A stretch of DNA of 5,288 nucleotides from Spirochaetaceae bacterium. GTDB taxonomy: Bacteria; Spirochaetota; Spirochaetia; Treponematales; Treponemataceae. Of this stretch, positions 1 to 5,188 are shown piece by piece (the first letter of the stretch is position 1; every line of letters starts with the position of its first letter). A model generated the notes under the pieces. The model was not told where the DNA came from, did not search any database, and was given only the letters and a program-made list of their open reading frames with translations. The DNA is taken from positions 1 to 5,288 of the forward strand of contig JAITMZ010000088.1 of the NCBI GenBank assembly GCA_031290725.1, written 5' to 3'. The position numbers were made by a program, and so were the translations under genes.

Positions 1-95
1 CGGTAGTAGCTCACCAACTGCAACGCGCTGAAGGCCACCGAAGGGATAACGATGATTCCCGCCAGCAGGGCGTATACCTGGGTTCGGATCTTCAT
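1..95 (-). CDS. Membrane protein N-terminus, probable sensor histidine kinase (partial)
   Basis: Only the first 31 codons are present; the gene runs off the left edge of the window. The visible protein starts MKIRTQVYALLAGIIVIP and continues to about residue 31. A short basic N-terminus (K2, R4) leads into one hydrophobic segment at about residues 8-28, a typical first transmembrane helix or signal anchor of a two-component sensor kinase. No catalytic domain can be seen. The kinase call therefore rests on position: the ATG overlaps the stop of the response regulator by 4 bp (ATGA, 92-95), the usual regulator-kinase arrangement, and implies translational coupling. A purine-rich GGAAGGA lies 11 nt upstream, inside the regulator's last codons. 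If it is the kinase, it would sit in the inner membrane, sense an envelope signal and phosphorylate the regulator. Another membrane protein of the same operon is possible but less likely. Confidence 0.8.
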   Translation of the reverse strand, partial: MKIRTQVYALLAGIIVIPSVAFSALQLVSYY

Positions 96-796
96 GGTTC
101 CGTGAATCCTTCCGGCACAAACCGGTAGCCCATACCGAAAACCGTTTCGATGAACCGGGATTCCTTGGGATCGGCCTCGATTTTTTTGCGGAGCCGCTGC
201 ACATACACCGCCACCGCCGACAGATCACCATAAGCGTTGTTCCACACTTCACGGTAGATAAGCTCCGGGAGCAGGGGCTTGCCGGGATTTTTTGCAAAAA
301 AGGAGAGTATCCCGAACTCCCTGGCGGAAAGGGGGATCCGCACACCGGCTTTTTTGAGGATGCAGCTCCCCAGATACAGGGTGAAATCCCCAAAAGCAAC
401 TAGGGCCTCCCGTTCCTCCCCGGCGGAGTTATCCTGCGCCCGGCGGATCAGCGCCCTGACCCGGGCCACCAAGACCCGCGGCGAAAAGGGCTTAGTGACA
501 AACTCGTCGGCGCCGCCTCCCAGGCCGGAGATGATGTCCTCGTCGGCATCCCGGGCGGACATGATCAACACGGGGATGGAGTGGCTTTTGCGGAAACGCT
601 GCAAAAATTCAAAACCGTCCATGCCGGGAAGGTTCAAGTCCAGGATCACCAGGTCGGGCACAAAGGTAGTGAGGCGTGACAGGGCGTCTTCGGCGGTTTC
701 GCAGCGCACTGTTTCCATGCCTTCTTTTTCCAGATACAGCGAAACCAGCTCCGCCAATTCCGTCACATCTTCCACAATCAGAACTTTTGCCTTCAT
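92..796 (-). CDS. OmpR/PhoB-family two-component response regulator
   Basis: This 234-residue protein has the usual length and layout of the family. The receiver domain spans about residues 1-120. It shows the acidic pair E9-D10, the phospho-acceptor D53 in VILDLNLPGMDG, the switch residue S80 in IPVLIMSARD, and K102 in FVTKPF, so it should be phosphorylatable. The winged-helix DNA-binding domain spans about 130-230, with LSAREFGIL, the recognition-helix region around VAVYVQRLRKKIE, and the terminal wing FIETVFGMGYRFVPE. As a cytoplasmic transcription factor it would bind direct repeats upstream of target promoters. It shares an operon with the probable kinase (4-bp overlap) and is divergent from the OMF-MFP operon across 124 bp, which makes that operon and its own promoter the obvious candidate targets. 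The ATG at 796 is chosen because MKAKVLIVED is the normal receiver start. No Shine-Dalgarno precedes it, while a -10 hexamer ends 9 nt upstream. The specific subfamily cannot be assigned from sequence alone. Confidence 0.97.
   Translation of the reverse strand: MKAKVLIVEDVTELAELVSLYLEKEGMETVRCETAEDALSRLTTFVPDLVILDLNLPGMDGFEFLQRFRKSHSIPVLIMSARDADEDIISGLGGGADEFVTKPFSPRVLVARVRALIRRAQDNSAGEEREALVAFGDFTLYLGSCILKKAGVRIPLSAREFGILSFFAKNPGKPLLPELIYREVWNNAYGDLSAVAVYVQRLRKKIEADPKESRFIETVFGMGYRFVPEGFTEP
107..113 (-). promoter_or_regulatory. Candidate ribosome binding site for the kinase gene
   Basis: GGAAGGA on the minus strand, 11 nt before the kinase ATG and embedded in the 3' end of the regulator gene. 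The spacing is somewhat long. A GGAA closer in (98-101) is only 2 nt from the ATG. Because the genes overlap by ATGA, termination-reinitiation may matter more than this site. Confidence 0.4.
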
Positions 797-805
797 AATT
801 ATTCT

Positions 806-833
806 ATTATATCCCTTTTTACAACAATGTGAA
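806..833 (-). promoter_or_regulatory. Sigma-70-type promoter of the response-regulator operon
   Basis: Minus strand: TTCACA (828-833, 5 of 6 to the -35 consensus), a 16-nt spacer, then a perfect TATAAT (806-811). Nine nucleotides (AGAATAATT) separate the -10 from the ATG at 796. Initiation 6-8 nt beyond the -10 would leave a 5' leader of only about 2-4 nt, with no room for a Shine-Dalgarno site. Confidence 0.75.
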
Positions 834-904
834 CAGAAAAACGGAAATATAACAAGATTTTATTACTTTTTATGTCCTTATTTATAGAAGCAAAACCGCA
901 AAAA

Positions 905-913
905 TGGTATAAT
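905..913 (+). promoter_or_regulatory. Extended -10 promoter of the OMF-MFP operon
   Basis: TGGTATAAT is a perfect extended -10 (TG, one base, TATAAT at 908-913). At 17-bp spacing the -35 position reads TAGAAG (885-890), a poor match, as expected of an extended -10 or activator-dependent promoter. Seven nucleotides (GCCAATC) separate it from the ATG at 921, so the A of that ATG lies at the expected transcription start. The hexamer also overlaps an upstream in-frame ATG at 912, which argues against 912 as the real start. Confidence 0.72.
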
Positions 914-920
914 GCCAATC

Positions 921-2255
921 ATGTTACCGCGATGTACCGCCCTGCTAATCTGCGCGGCCCTGTGGATGCCCGTGCTGTCTGCCGAAACCTGGACTCTGGA
1001 GCGCGCCCTGGAAACCGCACTGAAAAACAATGCGGAACTGCGGGCCAGCGAGCTTTCCCTGCGCCAGGCAGAGCGGGCCGCACGCAATAGCTGGAACGAA
1101 TTTTTGCCCGACATTTCCGCCCAGACCGGCATCTCCCAGTCCCATACCTTGGCCCCGAACGCCTCCAATACCGACACCTGGAACGCCAGTGCCGGGGCAA
1201 GCCTGACCTTCACCGCGGCCATTCCCGGCCAAATGAGACGACAGCAGATCGCCCACGAAAAAGCCGCCGCAGCCCACCAAAACGCCCTGCTCCAGTTGAC
1301 CACCGGGGTGTCCAAGACCTTCTATCAACTCATCGCCGACCGGGCGAACATCGACATACTGCGGGCCAACCAGGAGCTTACCCGGCGGCAATACGATCAG
1401 GTGCGGCGGAACTACAACAACGGCCTGGCATCAGAGCTGGACATGCTGAACGCCCAGTACGAATACCAGCGGGCGGGCCCCACCCTGAGCGATGCCCTGG
1501 TCAAATACCGGGCAGACGTCGCCGCCTTTTTGCTCATCCTGGGACTGGATCCGGGGGACGCCGCCCAGGGAAACACCGCGGAGGACTTTGTGGGGGAAGG
1601 CAGCATTGAGGCGCGAAAGATCACCCTGCCGGCGGAGGCGGATATCATTGTCCGCTACCTGGACACCCGTTTCGACGTGCGGTCCCAGTCTCTGGCTATC
1701 CGGAATGCCCAGGCCGATGCGGGTGTGGCCCTGGCTCCGGCGGCGCCTTCGGTAAGAATTGCCGAGACATTCCGCTTAAGCCCCCCCGCCGGAGCCGAAC
1801 ACGTCGCCTTTGACCCCCTGGGCTACGGCGGTACTTTTTCCATCACCCTGAACATTCCCATTTCGCCCTGGATACCCGGTTCGTCCACTAACCTGGCTTA
1901 CCGGACTGCCCGTGAAGCCCTGTCCCAGGCCCAGGACATCCTGGGAGAAACCCGCAAGGCGGCGGTTCAAGACATCAAAAAATGCATGGACGAAATCCAG
2001 CGGATCGGGGAGAATATGGACGTGGCCGCCCTGAACCACCGTATCACCGGCCGGGCATACACCCTGTCGGAACAGGGCTACCGAAACGGCCTGGTCAGTC
2101 AGACCGACCTGCTGGCGGCGAACCAGCGCATGGTCACTGCGGAGCAGAATGCCCTGAACGCCAAGATCAGCTACCTCAAGGCGCTGTACGACTTGGCCCA
2201 GGCCTTGCAGATAGATATTTCCGAACTTTACAGCATCAGCGGAGACAATACATGA
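921..2255 (+). CDS. TolC-like outer membrane factor (OEP family), efflux channel
   Basis: The 444-residue protein from this start is a normal length for the family. Trimeric OMFs form an outer-membrane barrel with a long periplasmic helical tunnel that completes tripartite pumps. The N-terminus is a signal peptide, with hydrophobic core LLICAALWMPVLSA and likely cleavage near residue 21 before ETWTLERAL. That segment begins the canonical first OEP helix (TLERALETALKNNAELR). The internal duplication is visible: YNNGLASELDMLNAQ (about 165-179) in repeat 1 and YRNGLVSQTDLLAANQ (about 387-402) in repeat 2, each followed by a long helix. Barrel-type strands include the stretch around ITLNIPISPWIPGSSTN (about 308-324). 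An in-frame ATG at 912 would add three residues, but it lies inside the -10 box. The stop overlaps the MFP start (ATGA, 2252-2255), so the two are co-translated partners. In gene order and shape it resembles the BesC-BesA arrangement of spirochaetes. The substrate cannot be inferred. Confidence 0.93.
   Translation: MLPRCTALLICAALWMPVLSAETWTLERALETALKNNAELRASELSLRQAERAARNSWNEFLPDISAQTGISQSHTLAPNASNTDTWNASAGASLTFTAAIPGQMRRQQIAHEKAAAAHQNALLQLTTGVSKTFYQLIADRANIDILRANQELTRRQYDQVRRNYNNGLASELDMLNAQYEYQRAGPTLSDALVKYRADVAAFLLILGLDPGDAAQGNTAEDFVGEGSIEARKITLPAEADIIVRYLDTRFDVRSQSLAIRNAQADAGVALAPAAPSVRIAETFRLSPPAGAEHVAFDPLGYGGTFSITLNIPISPWIPGSSTNLAYRTAREALSQAQDILGETRKAAVQDIKKCMDEIQRIGENMDVAALNHRITGRAYTLSEQGYRNGLVSQTDLLAANQRMVTAEQNALNAKISYLKALYDLAQALQIDISELYSISGDNT
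2241..2244 (+). promoter_or_regulatory. Ribosome binding site deciding the MFP start
   Basis: GGAG followed by 7 nt and the ATG at 2252, inside the last codons of the OMF gene. Upstream in-frame ATGs (from 1982) lie within OMF coding sequence and would add residues unlike the family, so 2252 is the start. The 4-bp ATGA overlap supports coupling. This normal Shine-Dalgarno site contrasts with its absence at the first gene of the operon. Confidence 0.75.
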
Positions 2256-3325
2256 AGGGAGAGAAAAAAGGCGCCCTGGACGCCATCGCAAAGATCATCG
2301 TGGTGATTCTTATCGGCATTTTTATCGGCGCTGCCACAATAACCCAGTTGGGACGGGCGGGGATCATCGACTTGGCAGCGTTAACCGGAAACGCCGCCAC
2401 CCTTGCCGGGACAGATCGGGTGCCAGGGGGAGCCGCCGCTACCCAAGTTCCCGCCGGGCAAACGCTGCCCACGGGACAGAGCGCCGTCGTTCAAGGGCAA
2501 TCCCCAAGAACGGCGGGGGGCACCGGCGCCGCACAAAACGCCGTCACCGTGTCGGTGAAGGAGATGCGGGGTGAGACCATCCGGCAAACCGTGCGGCTCA
2601 ACGGCAACGTGTCCTCCCGCACAGAGGTGGGTATTTTCCCGGACACGGCGGGGAAGATCACGTCGCTCCGCAAAGGGGTGGGCGATCCGGTGCAGAAAGG
2701 GGAAATCATTGCCTACATCGACCCCTCCCGCCCCGGTACGGCCTATGCGCTCAATCCGGTGGTATCCACCATGGCGGGCACCATTATCGACCTGCCCATC
2801 GAAGTGGGGGGCACGGTGGCCACCAATACCAGCATCGCCACGGTGGGTTCCCTGAACGACCTGATCATCAAAATCTACGTGGCGGAAAAATACTCCGCCC
2901 TGCTGAAAACAGGCCTTCCCGCATTCGTGTCCCTGGCGTCTGATCCGGAGCAAGAATACGAGGCGTCGGTCACTGCGGTGAGCCCCGTGGTGAGCGCCAA
3001 AAATCGTACTATTGAAACCACCCTCACCCTGCGCGGCCGGGTACCCGCCATCAAGCCGGGGATGTTCGCCTCCGTGAGCCTCATCATCCGCCAGGAAAAC
3101 AACACCCTGGTGCTGCCCCGGAACACGGTCAAGGCCTACAACAATCAACAGGTGGTCTATACGGTGGACGCCGGCAATGTGGCCCACCGGGTACCCGTGA
3201 CAGCGGGCCTGTCCAACGACACGGAGGTGCAGATCATCTCCGGCCTGTCACCGGGCGACCTGGTAGTGGTGGGCGGCACCGTTACCGACGGCTCGCGGGT
3301 GCGCATCGCACTAGGGCGCAACTAA
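2252..3325 (+). CDS. Periplasmic adaptor / membrane fusion protein (HlyD/RND type), hairpin-less
   Basis: The 357-residue adaptor would link an inner-membrane pump to the OMF encoded just upstream. Residues about 11-32 (IAKIIVVILIGIFIGAATI) form an N-terminal transmembrane anchor; there is no lipobox cysteine. Residues about 44-97 are a low-complexity Ala/Gly/Gln/Thr/Pro linker. The two lipoyl half-motifs lie at about 126-157 (around AGKITSLRKGVGDPVQKGE) and 168-200 (around VVSTMAGTIIDLPIEVGG). A beta-barrel domain follows at about 203-280, including the family hallmark RTIETTLTLRG...IKPGMFASVSL, and a membrane-proximal domain at about 285-355 (VLPRNTV, VVYTVDAGNVAHRVPV, GLSPGDLVVVGG). Only about ten residues (PSRPGTAYAL) join the lipoyl halves, so the usual coiled-coil hairpin is missing, as known for Borrelia BesA. 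The gene overlaps the OMF by 4 bp. No RND or ABC pump gene follows on this strand, which is unusual. The substrate is unknown. Confidence 0.92.
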   Translation: MKGEKKGALDAIAKIIVVILIGIFIGAATITQLGRAGIIDLAALTGNAATLAGTDRVPGGAAATQVPAGQTLPTGQSAVVQGQSPRTAGGTGAAQNAVTVSVKEMRGETIRQTVRLNGNVSSRTEVGIFPDTAGKITSLRKGVGDPVQKGEIIAYIDPSRPGTAYALNPVVSTMAGTIIDLPIEVGGTVATNTSIATVGSLNDLIIKIYVAEKYSALLKTGLPAFVSLASDPEQEYEASVTAVSPVVSAKNRTIETTLTLRGRVPAIKPGMFASVSLIIRQENNTLVLPRNTVKAYNNQQVVYTVDAGNVAHRVPVTAGLSNDTEVQIISGLSPGDLVVVGGTVTDGSRVRIALGRN

Positions 3326-3326
3326 A

Positions 3327-3340
3327 ACCCCGGTTGGGGT
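3327..3340 (-). terminator. Possible weak intrinsic terminator of the ABC gene
   Basis: Read on the minus strand this is ACCCC-AACC-GGGGT followed immediately by TTTAG: a 5-bp GC-rich stem, a 4-nt loop and a short T run. It lies about 70 nt beyond the ABC stop and abuts the MFP stop codon. The stem is short and the T run brief, so strength is doubtful. On the plus strand no T run follows it, so it is a poor terminator for the OMF-MFP operon. Confidence 0.35.
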
Positions 3341-3388
3341 CCCACAATAACCTGAAAAAACCTGAAACCCGTATCCCCACCTTCCGCC

Positions 3389-3431
3389 GGACGGCCTGTG
3401 ATGAAACGGCCCTATAAGGCGCTTGCCGTCC
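3389..3431. repeat. Imperfectly placed inverted repeat spanning the ABC gene's 3' end
   Basis: GGACGGC (3389-3395) and GCCGTCC (3425-3431) are perfect 7-bp complements separated by 29 nt that include the ABC stop codon. As RNA from either convergent operon it could fold into a long-loop hairpin and help define the 3' ends. No T tract accompanies it, and chance is a fair explanation in GC-rich DNA. Confidence 0.25.
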
Positions 3432-5139
3432 CGTTTTCGATAGTGAGCACCTGGTCGGCACCCTCGATGGTGGACAGGCGGTGGGCGATAACGATGGATG
3501 TGCGGCCCGCGAGAAGCCGTTTCATACCCAGCTGAATGAGCCGCTCCGTGTGGGTGTCGATGGAGCTGGTGGCTTCGTCCAGCACCACGATGGCCGGATT
3601 GTGGGCCACCACCCTGGCGAAGCTGATGAGCTGGCGCTGCCCCGATGATATGTTGGCGGCCCCCTCGGAGAGGACCGCGCCGTAACCCTGGGGGAGGCCG
3701 GCAATAAAGTCGTGGGCGTGAACAGCCCGGGCAGCCTCTTCCACTTCGGCGTCGGTGAGGTCCAGACCCAGGCGGATGTTGTCGGCCACAGTGCCGGAAA
3801 ACAGGAATACCTCTTGCAGCACCGGCAGAACGGCCCGGCGCAAATCCTGCAGGGGGATGTCCGTAAGGGGAATGCCGTCCAGGGTGATGGTACCGGAGTC
3901 CACGTCCCACAGCCGGGTGAGCAGGTTGATTATCGTGCTTTTCCCCGCCCCGGTGTGGCCGATTATGGCAACGGTCTGGCCGGGCTTCACCTCGAAGGAC
4001 AGGCTTTTTAGGATTTCCTCACCCTTCACATAGGAAAAGCGCACGTCCGAAAAGCGAACATGACCGGTCACCGGAAAGTCCGGGGTTTTGCAGAGCGGGT
4101 GCGCGCCGGTGTCGCTGATGCGCTCGTCGGTGTCCATCAGCTTGAAGACCCGCTCCCCACCGGCCATGGCGGACTGCAAAATCGTGTATTTTTCCGCAAT
4201 ATCCTGCACAGGCCCAAAGAACATCTGTACCAGGGACACAAAGGCGATGAGCACCCCCACGGACACGGCGGAGCGCTGCACATACCAGGCCCCGGCGGCG
4301 ATCACCAGGGCAATGGTGAGGTTGGCGAAAAAATCCACCACCGGGCGGAAGGCGGCATGGACGTACATCTCCCGCAGGTTCGCATCCAGCAGCCGGTCGT
4401 TCCGCTGGGAAAACTCCGCCGCGCTGCGTCTTTCTTGGCCGAACAACTGCACCACCTGTATCCCCGACAAATGCTCCGACAGGTAACTGTTCACCTGGGA
4501 CGACCAGGTGCGCTGCGCGCGGAATGCCTCCCGTGCCTTCACCCGGCTCACCAGCGTGGCGGCGGCAACCGGGGGTATGGTGAACACCGTCACCAATGCC
4601 AGGCGCGGAGACAAAAGGAAAATCGTCACCAGGGCGCCGATCATGATCGAAAAATCCTTGAGGAACGAAGTGAGCACCGAGGTGAAGAACTCGTTGATGG
4701 TCTCCACGTCGCCGGTGAGGCGTGTTACGATGCGCCCCACCGGGTGCCGGGACAGGTAGGCCGTGGATTGCCCCACGGTTTTTGTGAACAGCGCCATGCG
4801 GATATCCCGCATCACCTTCTGTGCGATGGAGGCGGTGAACCAGGTCTGCACAAAGGTTGCCGCAAACACGATGAACAGGATCACCCCCAGAAGCCCCACC
4901 GCAGTGTGGAGCCGCCCCAGAGCAGCCGCCTGGTCCAGCGGGTGCGCCGGCACCAGCAGCGTGTCGATGATCCGCCGTATCCACACGGGTACTGCCAGTT
5001 CCCCCGCAGTAGCGGTGAAGAGGGCAATGACCCCCAGTATCACCCGGCCCCGGTACGGTGCGGCGTACGAGAGCATCCGCGCGGCCAAGCGGCCATCGTA
5101 CTGTTTGGTGATTTCGTCAATGTCAAAGTAGTCTGTCAT
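3412..5139 (-). CDS. ABC exporter half-transporter (MsbA/multidrug type, TMD-NBD fusion)
   Basis: This 575-residue protein is full length for a type IV ABC exporter half. The transmembrane domain (about 20-325) has six predicted helices near 33-55, 78-100, 160-178, 180-198, 268-288 and 292-310. The NBD (about 355-575) shows A-loop Y370, Walker A GHTGAGKS (394-401), Q-loop Q442 in VLQEVFLFSG, signature ISSGQRQ (497-503; a variant of LSGGQ), Walker B IVVLDE with catalytic E522, D-loop SSID, and switch H553. All catalytic residues are intact, so it should hydrolyse ATP as a homodimer or as the competent half of a heterodimer. The leader KQYDGRLAARMLSYAAPYRG resembles the second subunit of BmrC/BmrD or TM287/288-type pairs, yet no partner gene is visible beside it. 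The start at 5139 matches the family N-terminus. It has its own promoter with no Shine-Dalgarno and runs convergently toward the MFP. The substrate (lipid, drug or peptide) cannot be told from sequence. Confidence 0.96.
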   Translation of the reverse strand: MTDYFDIDEITKQYDGRLAARMLSYAAPYRGRVILGVIALFTATAGELAVPVWIRRIIDTLLVPAHPLDQAAALGRLHTAVGLLGVILFIVFAATFVQTWFTASIAQKVMRDIRMALFTKTVGQSTAYLSRHPVGRIVTRLTGDVETINEFFTSVLTSFLKDFSIMIGALVTIFLLSPRLALVTVFTIPPVAAATLVSRVKAREAFRAQRTWSSQVNSYLSEHLSGIQVVQLFGQERRSAAEFSQRNDRLLDANLREMYVHAAFRPVVDFFANLTIALVIAAGAWYVQRSAVSVGVLIAFVSLVQMFFGPVQDIAEKYTILQSAMAGGERVFKLMDTDERISDTGAHPLCKTPDFPVTGHVRFSDVRFSYVKGEEILKSLSFEVKPGQTVAIIGHTGAGKSTIINLLTRLWDVDSGTITLDGIPLTDIPLQDLRRAVLPVLQEVFLFSGTVADNIRLGLDLTDAEVEEAARAVHAHDFIAGLPQGYGAVLSEGAANISSGQRQLISFARVVAHNPAIVVLDEATSSIDTHTERLIQLGMKRLLAGRTSIVIAHRLSTIEGADQVLTIENGTASAL

Positions 5140-5146
5140 GGGGATA

Positions 5147-5177
5147 AGTATACCATACGGGGCAGGGGGCGCGTCAA
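5147..5177 (-). promoter_or_regulatory. Extended -10 promoter of the ABC exporter gene
   Basis: Minus strand: TTGACG (5172-5177, 5 of 6 to -35), a 19-nt spacer, then TGGTATACT (5147-5155), an extended -10 with a 5-of-6 hexamer. Seven nucleotides (TATCCCC) separate the hexamer from the ATG at 5139, placing the expected transcription start on or beside the A of the ATG. There is no Shine-Dalgarno. The arrangement copies that of the OMF promoter. The spacer is longer than ideal, which the extended -10 could offset. Confidence 0.65.
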
Positions 5178-5188
5178 GTCGCGCGCCC
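5167..5188. repeat. GC-rich dyad overlapping the ABC promoter -35
   Basis: GGGCGCG (5167-5173) and CGCGCCC (5182-5188) form a perfect 7-bp inverted repeat around an 8-nt centre that contains most of the predicted -35 element. A dyad at this place could be an operator for a dimeric repressor. The strongly GC-only composition means chance must be considered. Confidence 0.35.

Larger units (their letters stand above)
797..920. promoter_or_regulatory. AT-rich divergent intergenic regulatory region
   Basis: This 124-bp spacer between the regulator and OMF genes is strikingly AT-rich against GC-rich coding sequence on both sides. It holds the two divergent promoters described separately. Between them (about 834-904) are runs such as TTTTATTACTTTTTATG and TTATTTATAG, whose loosely repeated TTTAT elements at about 10-13 bp spacing could be binding half-sites for the OmpR-family regulator. 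That is inference only; no exact direct repeat is present. The OMF promoter has no good -35, which would fit activator dependence. Confidence 0.6.

Noticed and set aside
848..853. TATAAC as a second plus-strand -10 for the OMF operon
   Set aside because: Only 5 of 6 matches, no supporting -35 and no extended -10, in a region where AT-rich hexamers are expected by chance; the element at 905-913 is far better.
279..887. Plus-strand open frame opposite the response regulator (202 codons)
   Set aside because: Serine- and arginine-rich shadow of a highly conserved regulator. It runs into the AT-rich promoter region and has no domain signal.
1982..2251. In-frame upstream extension of the MFP gene to an ATG at 1982
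   Set aside because: It lies wholly inside the OMF coding sequence in another frame, gives low-complexity Arg/Pro/Gly-rich residues unlike any adaptor, and the GGAG site plus transmembrane anchor clearly mark 2252 as the start.
2381..3187. Minus-strand open frame opposite the MFP (268 codons)
   Set aside because: Composition rich in His, Gly and Arg with no recognisable fold; it mirrors the codon bias of the MFP gene on the plus strand.
3351..3367. Short direct repeat CCTGAAA in the convergent spacer
   Set aside because: Two 7-bp copies 10 bp apart within simple A-rich sequence; too short to support any function.
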